NCBI GenBank assembly: GCA_036375165.1
Contig: DASUSI010000001.1
Coordinates: 1 to 64,000, forward strand
Reading direction: 5' to 3'
DNA length: 64,000 nt
Source: WHSM01 sp036375165
Lineage (GTDB): Bacteria > Actinomycetota > Actinomycetes > Mycobacteriales > Micromonosporaceae
The notes below the pieces were generated by a model, which was not told the DNA's origin, did no database searches, and saw only the letters and a list, made by a program, of their open reading frames with translations. The position numbers and the translations under genes are program-made. Shown piece by piece: positions 16,359-24,129 of the stretch (positions are counted from its first letter, which is position 1; each line of letters starts with the position of its first letter).

Positions 16359-16443
16359 CCGAGGTGGTTGTCCTCACCGTGCCGGCTTGGAGACTACCCA
16401 CAGTCGGTCTTGTAGGGTCAGCGCAACTGGGCTCCCACCTCGG
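16359..16443. promoter_or_regulatory. inverted repeat spanning the bioF/bioB divergent promoter
   Basis: CCGAGGTGG (16359-16367) and CCACCTCGG (16435-16443) are perfect complements 67 bp apart, one near each divergent start. They could be paired half-sites for a biotin regulator, or chance in GC-rich DNA. No regulator gene is adjacent. Confidence 0.3.
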
Positions 16444-16464
16444 TATCCCCGACAGGAGGCATCC

Positions 16465-17460
16465 GTGGCCGACATCCTCACCCGGGCTCGCCAGCAGGTG
16501 CTCGACGAAGGACGCGGACTCGACGAGGCCGGCGTGCTGGACGTACTGCGGCTGTCTGACGAGGCGCTGGAAGAGCTGCTCGGGCTGGCGCACGAGGTGC
16601 GGATGCGCTGGTGCGGTCCGGACGTCGAGGTCGAGGGGATCGTCTCGTTGAAGACCGGCGGCTGCCCCGAGGACTGCCACTTCTGTTCCCAGTCCGGACT
16701 GTTCTCCTCGCCGGTACGCGGTGTCTGGCTGAACATCCCCGAGCTGGTGGCGGCCGCGAAGCAGACCGCCGCCACCGGCGCGACCGAGTTCTGCATCGTG
16801 GCGGCCGTGCGGGGCCCGGACGAGCGGATGATGCGGCAGGTCCGAGAGGGCGTCGCGGCGATCCGGGAGGCGGTCGACATCAACATCGCCTGTTCGCTCG
16901 GGATGCTCACCAAGGAGCAGGTCGACGAGCTGGTGGAGCTGGGCGTGCACCGGTACAACCACAACCTGGAAACCGCCCGGTCCTACTTCCCGACGGTGGT
17001 GACCACCCACACCTGGGAGGAGCGCTGGGACACCCTGCGGATGGTCCGCGACTCTGGCATGGAGGTGTGCTGCGGCGGAATCCTGGGCCTGGGGGAGACC
17101 CTGGAGCAGCGCGCCGAGTTCGCCACCCAACTCGCCGAACTCGACCCGCATGAGGTGCCGCTGAACTTCCTCAACCCTCGCCCCGGCACGCCGCTCGGCG
17201 ACCGGCCCGTGGTGGAGGCCCGGGACGCGTTGCGCGCCATCGCCGGGTTCCGGCTGGCGCTGCCCAGGACCATCCTGCGGTTCGCGGGCGGTCGTGAGAT
17301 CACCCTCGGTGATCTCGGCACCCGGGACGGACTGCTGGGTGGTATCAACGCGGTGATCGTCGGCAACTACCTGACCACTCTTGGTCGCCCTGCCAGCGCG
17401 GACCTGGAACTGCTGCGCGAGCTGAAGCTGCCGGTCAAGGCGCTGAACGCGACGCTGTAG
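16465..17460 (+). CDS. bioB: biotin synthase
   Basis: 331 residues from GTG 16465 after AGGAGG (16454-16459). BioB is a radical SAM enzyme that inserts sulfur into dethiobiotin. The CxxxCxxC cluster motif is GGCPEDCHFCSQ (about 66-77). GGILGLGE and LNFLNPRPGTPL are also typical. The next gene encodes its auxiliary protein four bases downstream. In actinobacterial enzymes of this type the auxiliary cluster chemistry depends on that partner. Confidence 0.95.
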   Translation: MADILTRARQQVLDEGRGLDEAGVLDVLRLSDEALEELLGLAHEVRMRWCGPDVEVEGIVSLKTGGCPEDCHFCSQSGLFSSPVRGVWLNIPELVAAAKQTAATGATEFCIVAAVRGPDERMMRQVREGVAAIREAVDINIACSLGMLTKEQVDELVELGVHRYNHNLETARSYFPTVVTTHTWEERWDTLRMVRDSGMEVCCGGILGLGETLEQRAEFATQLAELDPHEVPLNFLNPRPGTPLGDRPVVEARDALRAIAGFRLALPRTILRFAGGREITLGDLGTRDGLLGGINAVIVGNYLTTLGRPASADLELLRELKLPVKALNATL

Positions 17461-17463
17461 CCG

Positions 17464-17646
17464 ATGGATCCGCTGTGGTGTGACCGGTGCGGCGGTCCGC
17501 TTTCCAGTGACCACACCGGGTGCGTGCGGGCCCGGAGCCTGGAACCGCCGCGGTACTGCCCGTACTGCCGCCGCCGGATGAAGGTCCAGGTGCTGCCCGC
17601 GGGTTGGCACGCGAGCTGCGTCGAGCACGGCACGATCTCCCGGTAG
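17464..17646 (+). CDS. bsaP: biotin synthase auxiliary protein
   Basis: 60 residues. WCDRCGGPL, then C, then RYCPYCRRRMKVQVLP and SCVEHG form a small Cys-rich protein of the BsaP type (the Rv1590 family), described in mycobacteria as needed for biotin synthase turnover. It lies directly after bioB, consistent with co-translation. Confidence 0.8.
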   Translation: MDPLWCDRCGGPLSSDHTGCVRARSLEPPRYCPYCRRRMKVQVLPAGWHASCVEHGTISR

Positions 17647-17649
17647 CTG

Positions 17650-17955
17650 TCAGCCGATCAACCGGGCGCAGATCACGAACAGCAGGACCAGCAGCACCGC
17701 CGCGGCGAGGATGCCCACGCCGTACGTGACGGTCCGGGCGTCCCGTTCCGCCGCGTCCATGGCCGCGTGGTCCTGTTCTGGCATCGGCCGCGGCGAGTGC
17801 GGTTCGGGGACCGTGGGGGTACGCCAACCGGGCGGTGGCGGGACGCCGCGGGGTGGCCCGGGATAGTCAGGCTCCTCCGGTTCGGGCCGGACGGTCTCTG
17901 GAGCGGGCTGCTCGTCGGGCCGCCGCCAGTACGCGTCCGGATCCGGGCTGGTCAC
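17650..17955 (-). CDS. single-pass membrane protein, Pro-rich
   Basis: 101 residues: about 70 residues rich in Pro and acidic residues, then one C-terminal membrane helix (YGVGILAAAVLLVLLFVICA). It is a tail-anchored topology with no recognised domain. It converges on the bioB pair only three bases from its end. A family common in actinobacteria, function unknown. Confidence 0.6.
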   Translation of the reverse strand: MTSPDPDAYWRRPDEQPAPETVRPEPEEPDYPGPPRGVPPPPGWRTPTVPEPHSPRPMPEQDHAAMDAAERDARTVTYGVGILAAAVLLVLLFVICARLIG

Positions 17956-18123
17956 GCGACGACGCTACCAAGTCGGGGTCCCGAGCCGGATGTGCTCCGA
18001 GCGTCGCGTCGTCCTGGCCAGGCGGCGCGGTGCACCCTGGCCGGTGTCGTCCGTACGGAGCACCGTGAATTTCGCCGGTGGCGATACTGCCATCGCCTGA
18101 TTGATCTCCGATCGGAAACACCG
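17956..18123. other. intergenic DNA before the arsenic-cluster operator
   Basis: Upstream region of the leftward membrane-protein gene and of the arsenic cluster. A TTGATC at 18101-18106 may be an outlying half-site of the operator at 18124-18148. I see no gene. Confidence 0.3.
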
Positions 18124-18148
18124 AATTGATCAAAGGATCTGATCAATT
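18124..18148. promoter_or_regulatory. palindromic operator upstream of the arsenic cluster
   Basis: AATTGATCA (18124-18132), a 7-bp spacer, then TGATCAATT (18140-18148): a perfect 9-bp inverted repeat. A further TGATCA follows at 18153-18158. TTGAT...ATCAA half-sites resemble binding sites of ArsR/SmtB-type repressors. No arsR gene lies in the cluster, so a distant regulator would be needed. Confidence 0.55.
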
Positions 18149-18254
18149 ACCTTGATCAGACGAACTGGGGTACCCGGTGTTGCCGGGACGGATAACCGGG
18201 ACTTAGGTCCCATTGATGAGTGCTATAAGCGTTGTTAGGCTTCGTGAGGAACGT

Positions 18255-18267
18255 AAGGTAATACCTT
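18255..18267. promoter_or_regulatory. second palindrome in the arsL leader
   Basis: AAGGTA-A-TACCTT is a perfect inverted repeat about 60 bp before the arsL start. TAATAC at 18259-18264 within it could be a -10 element with TTAGGC (18235-18240) as a weak -35, which would place the palindrome over the promoter. Confidence 0.35.
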
Positions 18268-18327
18268 TCGTCAGATAAGTCCTGCGCATTCTTGGTGGCT
18301 CGATCAGGGCGTTATGGAGGAATATCG

Positions 18328-19581
18328 ATGACGTCTGGGCGTACACTCATGGTTTCTGCATTCGAAGCCGAAATGCAGCCTGTAGCCGCTTCCTGGGCAG
18401 CAGCCGCACTGGGCGAACAGGGATTGGAGGTCTCCGGTTGGGATGCCCATATGTTTCCGGACCGGGCGCCGACCGACCGGTTTGATCTCGTCCTCGTGTC
18501 GGTTCAGCAGTTCGAGGGCTTGGAGCGGGGTCTTGAACTAGCACGGAAGTTTCGATCGGAGGACCGGGCCGGTACGGTTATAGCGTTCGGTCAGTATGCG
18601 AGACTGAACGCATCGGCGTTCCTCGGTGCCACCGACGGTGTGCTGATGGTGGAGCCGGAATTCGCCGGCAGTGCCCTGGCGGATTGCGTGGCAGGTCGAT
18701 CACAGATTCGGGCGGTTCCCGGGTTGCTCACTCGTCAGGGGATGACGCCGCCGCCACCTCGGCGGCGAATCAGCGTACGCGCTCCCGCCCGGTCGTTGTT
18801 CCCTTCGCTGGCCCATTACCCGGCGCATCACACATCCTTCGGCCTGATGGGCAACATTGAAGTGTCCCGGGGGTGCCACCATAAATGCACCTACTGTTCG
18901 GTCTACGGTGCCTACGGCGGTGGGGTCGCGGCGTACGAGGCGGATGTCGTGGTCGCCGACGCGAAGGATCTCGCCGAGCAGGGCGTACGTCATTTCATGT
19001 TTATCGACGCCGAGTTCTTCAATTCTCGCAGGCTTGGCGTCCAGGTGGCCGAACAGATCGCACGCGAGATTCCCGGTGTCACGTTCGAGATGACCACCCG
19101 GATAGACCATATTCTGGACTACACCGATGAGTTGACCCGTCTGGTCTCGCTGGGTCTTCGCCGCGTCACTTCCGCATTGGAATTCCCGTCGGATCGTGTG
19201 CTTCGTATCTTTGACAAGGGCATTGATGTCGCGGACATGCGCCAGGCGATCGCGGAAGCCGCCCGCCTCGGTTTCGAACTGAATCCGACGTTCATCCCGT
19301 TCACACCCTGGGTGAGCCTGGAGGAACTGCTCGGTTTCGAGGATTTTCTGGTCGACACCGGGCTGGCCGCCCGCGTCGATCCGACAGTGCTGCAGACCCG
19401 GCTGTTGCTGTTCAAGGGTTCACCGCTGCTCGTTTCACCATGGGTGGAGGACATCGACACCGTTGACCGTGGCTTCTGGCTGGATTGGGCACACCCTGAC
19501 CGCAGGGTCGATCAGCTCTGGGAACAACGGCGTGCGGAGGCCCAGAAAGTTGGCAAGACCCGTTGCTGCGTGAAGTGCTGA
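18328..19581 (+). CDS. arsL: ArsL-like radical SAM enzyme (C-As bond formation)
   Basis: 417 residues from ATG 18328, seven bases after GGAGG. Residues 1-130 look like the Rossmann-type B12-binding-like domain of many radical SAM proteins. GCHHKCTYC at 182-190 is the CxxxCxxC [4Fe-4S] motif. The protein ends with RCCVKC (412-417), matching the C-terminal Cys motif I recall for ArsL of arsinothricin biosynthesis. ArsL moves the 3-amino-3-carboxypropyl group of SAM onto arsenite, giving hydroxyarsinothricin. Having arsM, arsP and arsC downstream fits that role. What is seen: radical SAM motif, Cys tail, cluster context. What is inferred: substrate and product. Confidence 0.75.
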   Translation: MTSGRTLMVSAFEAEMQPVAASWAAAALGEQGLEVSGWDAHMFPDRAPTDRFDLVLVSVQQFEGLERGLELARKFRSEDRAGTVIAFGQYARLNASAFLGATDGVLMVEPEFAGSALADCVAGRSQIRAVPGLLTRQGMTPPPPRRRISVRAPARSLFPSLAHYPAHHTSFGLMGNIEVSRGCHHKCTYCSVYGAYGGGVAAYEADVVVADAKDLAEQGVRHFMFIDAEFFNSRRLGVQVAEQIAREIPGVTFEMTTRIDHILDYTDELTRLVSLGLRRVTSALEFPSDRVLRIFDKGIDVADMRQAIAEAARLGFELNPTFIPFTPWVSLEELLGFEDFLVDTGLAARVDPTVLQTRLLLFKGSPLLVSPWVEDIDTVDRGFWLDWAHPDRRVDQLWEQRRAEAQKVGKTRCCVKC

Positions 19582-19629
19582 TCGTCGGGTGCTCGCTGGT
19601 TTGCCGATTGCGAGAGGACATGATGTGCC

Positions 19630-20874
19630 ATGGGTGGATCGCATCGTACAACGGTTGATCTTTCTGACACGCTGCCTGAACTCGACTGGCAGTTTGAATG
19701 CGGGGACATCCCCGAGGCCTGGCCGTACGTGGGACCCGCGTGGCTACGCGGCACCGAACGCGCGATGCCGGAGGCTCGGGGGTGGTACGCCGTGGCTCGG
19801 CGGGCCAGGGGCGAACTGGCCGTGTTGCCGGGCTTCGTTCTCGACAAGCCTGGGGCGGTCGACTTTGACCCGCGCACATACCTCGGTTGGAAGCCGGCTT
19901 CCGGGGACGAGGTCTGCTGTGGCGTGGCGACCTGTGAGACGACGATCGGTGAGGTCGAGAAGCTGGGCGAAGATGCCTTCTACCCCGCGATGATCCTCGG
20001 TTCGCCACTGGGTTACCGATCCGAAGGTTTCTACACATTCTGGACCCCGAAGCTGTTTCCGACCTTGGTCGACACTCTGGTGTCACACGCACGGTCGGTC
20101 GGTGTGAAGACAGTCATGGCGCCGTGGATTCCGCAGCGGCGCGGCAACGAGGCCATCGTGTCGAAACTGGTCCTCGCCGGAGGGCAGAGCGCGTTCTGGG
20201 GCTATGAGGACTACATTCCGCTCCGCGAGGGGAGCTACGACGCGCATGTGGCCGCCATGCCGGCGCGGAAGCGGCGGCGACTGAAAGAGGACCTGGCGAG
20301 AGGTGACCAGGCCGGCGTTGAACTCGACCGGATCGACGGCGAGGCGCTCCGGGCCCTGATCCCACACATCGCCGCTCTGACCTGCGCCAATCGTGAGAAG
20401 AACGGTGCCGGCGAGGAACCCCGGCACATTGAGCCGATCTTTACCGAGCTACTCGACGCGGGGGCCGATGTCCGCTGCTACGTGGCCCGTAAGGATGATC
20501 ACATAGTCGCCTGCTGCGTGACGATCCGTAAAGTTCACCGGTTGTTCGTCAAATGGGTCGGTTTTGACTACGAGGCACTTGGCGACCGAAGCGGCGTCTA
20601 TTTCCCCATGGTGTTCGACTCTCCGATGCGTGACGCGTACGCCGAAGGACTCAGGGTCCTGGAGTTGGGAGCCGGCGCACACCAGGCGAAGGCGCTTCGC
20701 GGATCTCGATCGCGTACAAAGTGGGTGGCGCAACTAGTCCTGGACAAGGAACTACAGCCACAGGTCGCTGAATGGATGACCGAATTCGGTCGGCGGCGCC
20801 TGGAGTCGTTCGCCGCTGATTCGGGTGCCACGCCAACGGCTCCCTTGTCCCTGGTCGGTGGAGGCGTGTCATGA
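19630..20874 (+). CDS. FemAB/GNAT-like acyltransferase in the arsenic cluster
   Basis: 414 residues. The second half (HIEPIFTELLDAGADVRCYV, DHIVACCVTIRKV, LELGAGAHQAKALRGSRS) resembles the GNAT-fold peptidogalycan/FemAB-like family, which uses acyl-CoA or aminoacyl-tRNA donors. It starts at ATG 19630, 48 bases after arsL, and overlaps the CobW gene (ATGA at 20871). An acyl or aminoacyl transfer to the amino group of an arsinothricin-like product is the simplest proposal, as final tailoring (peptide form) or self-protection. It is not the small ArsN1-type acetyltransferase. Function is inferred. Confidence 0.6.
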   Translation: MGGSHRTTVDLSDTLPELDWQFECGDIPEAWPYVGPAWLRGTERAMPEARGWYAVARRARGELAVLPGFVLDKPGAVDFDPRTYLGWKPASGDEVCCGVATCETTIGEVEKLGEDAFYPAMILGSPLGYRSEGFYTFWTPKLFPTLVDTLVSHARSVGVKTVMAPWIPQRRGNEAIVSKLVLAGGQSAFWGYEDYIPLREGSYDAHVAAMPARKRRRLKEDLARGDQAGVELDRIDGEALRALIPHIAALTCANREKNGAGEEPRHIEPIFTELLDAGADVRCYVARKDDHIVACCVTIRKVHRLFVKWVGFDYEALGDRSGVYFPMVFDSPMRDAYAEGLRVLELGAGAHQAKALRGSRSRTKWVAQLVLDKELQPQVAEWMTEFGRRRLESFAADSGATPTAPLSLVGGGVS

Positions 20875-21992
20875 TCACTCTTATTCCCTTGTCCGGTTTT
20901 CTCGGTGCTGGCAAGACCACGACCATGATCGCCGCCGCCAAGAGTCTGGAGGCCGCGGGGCGCACGGTTTCGGTGATCACCAACGACCAGGGAGTCGATC
21001 TGGTCGACACCGCAAAGGCCCGTGCCGCGTTGAGCGGGGTGGGTGAGGTCACCGGTGGTTGTTTCTGTTGCCGATTCGAGGACCTGATCGGAGTGGTCAG
21101 CGAACTGGTCGCGCAGCGCAATGTTGACACCGTGATCGCCGAGGCGGTCGGGAGTTGTACCGACCTGCAGGCGACGGTGGTGCGTCCGCTACGTGAACTC
21201 TACGGATCACGCTTCGTCGTCTCACCTCTCACGACAGTCGTGGAGCCGCTGCGTTACAAGGCATTCAGCGGCGGCTGGGAGCGAGGTGAGTCCGACTCCG
21301 AACTTTCCTACCTTTTCGATCGTCAGTTGGCCGAGGCCGACGTGTTGGCGTTGAACAAGATTGACATCACACCGCCCGACCTGATCCCCGCGACTGTTCA
21401 AGAGCTCACCCGGCGTTATCCACATGCGATCGTCGCACCGTATTCCGCCCGCACCGGGGAAGGCCTGGCTCGATTGCTGAAGGCTTGGAACGGTCCCCTC
21501 AGCATCGACCGCGACGTCGATGTGGACTACGACCGGTACGCGGCGGCCGAGGCGGAACTGGCCTGGCTGAACCGTGTGTACGAGGTGACGGGGACTGAGA
21601 CGGACTTTGTCCCCGACACATGGATACACCAGGTTCTTGGCGCCTTGTCGGAGTTGTGTGCCGCGGACGGTGTGACTGTCGGGCACGCGAAGGTCAGTTT
21701 GCGGACAAGCGAGGGCACGGTCAACGCCAGCGTCACCGCGGCCGGAGCGACACCGAGTCTCGACGGGACCATGGGACGGCCGGCAACACGCGGGCAGGCG
21801 GTGTTCAACGTCCGGGTCGCCTGTCCGCCCGAGATCATCGAAGCGATGATCGACCGTTCCGTCGCTGTGGCGGATCGGTCGAACGGGGTCGTCTCCGAAG
21901 TGGTGGAGGGCACGGCCTTTCGACCCAGCTACCCCCGCCCGGTCCACCGTCTGCGTCCAGCACTTGTGGGAGGTACCGATGACCACCGATAG
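20871..21992 (+). CDS. CobW/G3E-family GTPase metallochaperone
   Basis: 373 residues. P-loop GFLGAGKTT (9-17), the metal-binding GGCFCC (62-67, a GCxCC-type motif) and NKID (about 157-160) identify a G3E P-loop GTPase. CobW-type members deliver zinc, cobalt or other metals to target enzymes. Within an arsenic cluster it may supply a metal or assist the radical SAM enzyme or the FemAB-like protein. It overlaps both neighbours (ATGA upstream; arsM begins 14 bases before its stop), so the three are likely made in fixed ratio. Confidence 0.8.
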   Translation: MITLIPLSGFLGAGKTTTMIAAAKSLEAAGRTVSVITNDQGVDLVDTAKARAALSGVGEVTGGCFCCRFEDLIGVVSELVAQRNVDTVIAEAVGSCTDLQATVVRPLRELYGSRFVVSPLTTVVEPLRYKAFSGGWERGESDSELSYLFDRQLAEADVLALNKIDITPPDLIPATVQELTRRYPHAIVAPYSARTGEGLARLLKAWNGPLSIDRDVDVDYDRYAAAEAELAWLNRVYEVTGTETDFVPDTWIHQVLGALSELCAADGVTVGHAKVSLRTSEGTVNASVTAAGATPSLDGTMGRPATRGQAVFNVRVACPPEIIEAMIDRSVAVADRSNGVVSEVVEGTAFRPSYPRPVHRLRPALVGGTDDHR

Positions 21993-22773
21993 GACCGACA
22001 CCGCGGAGTTGCGCGCCGAGGTGGCGGAGAAGTATCGGACCGCCGCGCGAACCGCGGCCCAGGGATCGGCTTGCTGCTCACCGGGCGAGACCGACCTTTT
22101 CGGCAGTTCCCGGTACTCCGACCTGGGGGATCAGCAGGTTCCCGATGCCGCCATGCTGGCGAGCCTCGGCTGCGGAAACCCCACCGCGGTGGCCGAACTC
22201 CGCGCCGGTGAGCGTGTCCTGGATCTCGGGTCGGGTGGGGGTCTGGATGTGATCCTGTCCGCTCGCCGGGTCGGCCCACAGGGCCGGGCCTACGGGCTCG
22301 ATGCCCTGGACGAGATGCTGTTGCTGGCTCGTCGCAATATCGCTGAGGCCGGCGTGGCCAACGTGGAACTGCTCAAGGGGGACATCGAGGCGGTCCCACT
22401 GCCCGCGGAGAGCGTCGATGTGGTGATTTCGAACTGCGTCATCAATCTCGCGATCGAGAAGGCCGCGGTGTTCGCCGAGATCTACCGGGTGCTGGTTCCC
22501 GGGGGGCGTGTCGGGGTCACCGATGTCGTGGCCGAGGACCGACTGACTCCGGAAATGCGCCGGGAACGCGGCAGTCACAGCGACTGCATCGCCGGAGCGC
22601 TTTCCCGGGGTGAATATCTGGCGGCGCTGCGCGCCGCGGGGCTGACTGACGCTGAAGTGACGTTCACTCACCAGGTGGCTGATGGTTTGCACGGGGCGAT
22701 CGTCCGGGCGAGAAAGCCCCTGGCAGCCCGCCCGTTCGCGGTGGCCTCGAAGGAGTCGGCGACCTGTTGTTGA
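21979..22773 (+). CDS. arsM: arsenite S-adenosylmethionine methyltransferase
   Basis: 264 residues from ATG 21979 after GGGAGG, overlapping the CobW stop. LDLGSGGGLD (81-90) is SAM motif I. Cysteines at 32/33, 153 (SNCVINLA) and 203 (SDCIAGAL) match the As(III)-binding set of ArsM, and the C-terminus ends in another CC pair. ArsM methylates trivalent arsenic. In arsinothricin biosynthesis it methylates hydroxyarsinothricin, the step after ArsL; simple arsenite detoxification is the alternative. Confidence 0.9.
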   Translation: MTTDRTDTAELRAEVAEKYRTAARTAAQGSACCSPGETDLFGSSRYSDLGDQQVPDAAMLASLGCGNPTAVAELRAGERVLDLGSGGGLDVILSARRVGPQGRAYGLDALDEMLLLARRNIAEAGVANVELLKGDIEAVPLPAESVDVVISNCVINLAIEKAAVFAEIYRVLVPGGRVGVTDVVAEDRLTPEMRRERGSHSDCIAGALSRGEYLAALRAAGLTDAEVTFTHQVADGLHGAIVRARKPLAARPFAVASKESATCC

Positions 22774-22900
22774 TCGCTGGTGAGACCACAGTGGAAGGGA
22801 GTGGTCCCAATGACATTGGTGCGCGCCGTGGCTGGAGCATCGATCCACGCCCTCTGAGCACCGGGCAGTCGAGCACGCCGCATGCGAGAGGAGAACGGCC

Positions 22901-23971
22901 GTGTCAGCGGTCAGAGCGTTCGCCCTCTATTTCTTCCCAACGCTCTTCCACATCCTGCCGTGGTTCATGCTCGCCATCGGACTGGCACTGGCAGTTCAGA
23001 AGGTCAAGCTGGACGTGTTGGCCAGCAGGGTATTCGCGCATCACGGCCTGCTGGCGATCGTACTGACCACCGCCATCGGGGCGTTCAGCCCGTTCTGTTC
23101 CTACACTGTGATCCCCTTGGTCCGCAGGTTCCTGAAATCTGGTGTCGCGCTCTCGGCGGTCATGGCCTTCTGGGTCGCCTCGCCATCCATGGACCCGGAG
23201 ATATACGCGTTCTCGTTGGTGCAGCTCGGCTTTCCAATCTCCACAGCCCGACTGGTGGGGGCCCTCACGCTGAGTCTCGGGGCCGGGTTACTGGTCTATG
23301 CCGGAGAACGGCGTGGTCACTTCCGCAGGGTGCTGCGGGGACAGGCACCGGGAACCTCCACCGCCCAGCCAGCGGCCGGCCGGACCGTCACCACGGTTTC
23401 CGGAGATCCGCGTGGCGTACCCACGAGCACCACGTCGAGTGTGACGGCCGTACTGTCGAAGTCGGCTCCTCCCTGTGCCGCCGCGGCGACTCCGGCCTGT
23501 GGCGCATCAGACACTGGGGACGATGGCCGGCCGTGGCGTGAGCTGGCGGTCACCGAGTTGCGGAAGCTGCGCTTGGTGCCGCTGGTACGCGAGTTCGTCA
23601 GCGACTGTCTGATTCTGGGCAAGTGGGTCGTCGTCGCGGTCGCCGTGGAAACCGTGATCGTCCAGTACGTGCCCCAGGACGCGATCACCTCCGTCCTCGG
23701 TTCCAGCCTCTGGAGCGTGCCGTTGTCCGGCCTGGTCAGTGTTCCGCTCTACGTCAACGGCATCGCCGCGATCCCGGTTGTCGACGGACTCCTGCAGCGG
23801 GGAATGTCGGCGGAGGCTGCGGTCACCTTCTTGCTCGGTGGTGCGGTGACGACGGTGCCGGCGATGGTGGCTGTGCGCGCTGTTGTCGTCAATCGGGTGT
23901 TTCTCACATATCTGGCCGTCGGCCTGTTCGGCAGTATCGGCCTCGGCCTCGTCGCGGCCCTGTTCATGTGA
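22901..23971 (+). CDS. arsP: ArsP-type organoarsenical efflux permease
   Basis: 356 residues, multi-pass membrane permease. The first half has about four TM helices with the conserved GAFSPFCSYTVIPLVRRFL and VASPSMDPEIYA. A hydrophilic linker (about 145-225) contains several Cys. The second half has more helices, including SVPLYVNGIAAIPVVDGLLQ. This is the permease family containing ArsP, which exports trivalent methylated or aromatic arsenicals. The start is GTG 22901 after AGGAGAA. It is the likely exporter or self-resistance pump for an organoarsenical product. Confidence 0.8.
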   Translation: MSAVRAFALYFFPTLFHILPWFMLAIGLALAVQKVKLDVLASRVFAHHGLLAIVLTTAIGAFSPFCSYTVIPLVRRFLKSGVALSAVMAFWVASPSMDPEIYAFSLVQLGFPISTARLVGALTLSLGAGLLVYAGERRGHFRRVLRGQAPGTSTAQPAAGRTVTTVSGDPRGVPTSTTSSVTAVLSKSAPPCAAAATPACGASDTGDDGRPWRELAVTELRKLRLVPLVREFVSDCLILGKWVVVAVAVETVIVQYVPQDAITSVLGSSLWSVPLSGLVSVPLYVNGIAAIPVVDGLLQRGMSAEAAVTFLLGGAVTTVPAMVAVRAVVVNRVFLTYLAVGLFGSIGLGLVAALFM

Positions 23972-24129
23972 ACCAAGCACGCAGGTTCGCCTGGTTGCCG
24001 TACGCCGGTACGAACCCGTGGTCTTGCCTTCTTGACCGCGCTCTGCCAACTTAGGCGGATGTCAAATGGATCACGGGTACCGGATCGCGGGCCGACCGGA
24101 CCTGTCTTGAATCGCACGTTGGACACCAG

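Noticed and set aside
17639..17666. Terminator between bsaP and the convergent membrane-protein gene
   Set aside because: Only a 6-bp stem (CCCGGT/ACCGGG) with a 16-base loop overlapping both stops; too weak.
18161..18327. Possible riboswitch in the arsL leader (hairpin CCCGG-TGTTG-CCGGG at 18173-18187)
   Set aside because: The leader is structured, but I could not match it to the conserved core of any riboswitch class I know.
22819..22866. 15-codon ORF with a GGGAG site between arsM and arsP
   Set aside because: Too short and no recognisable peptide; could be chance.
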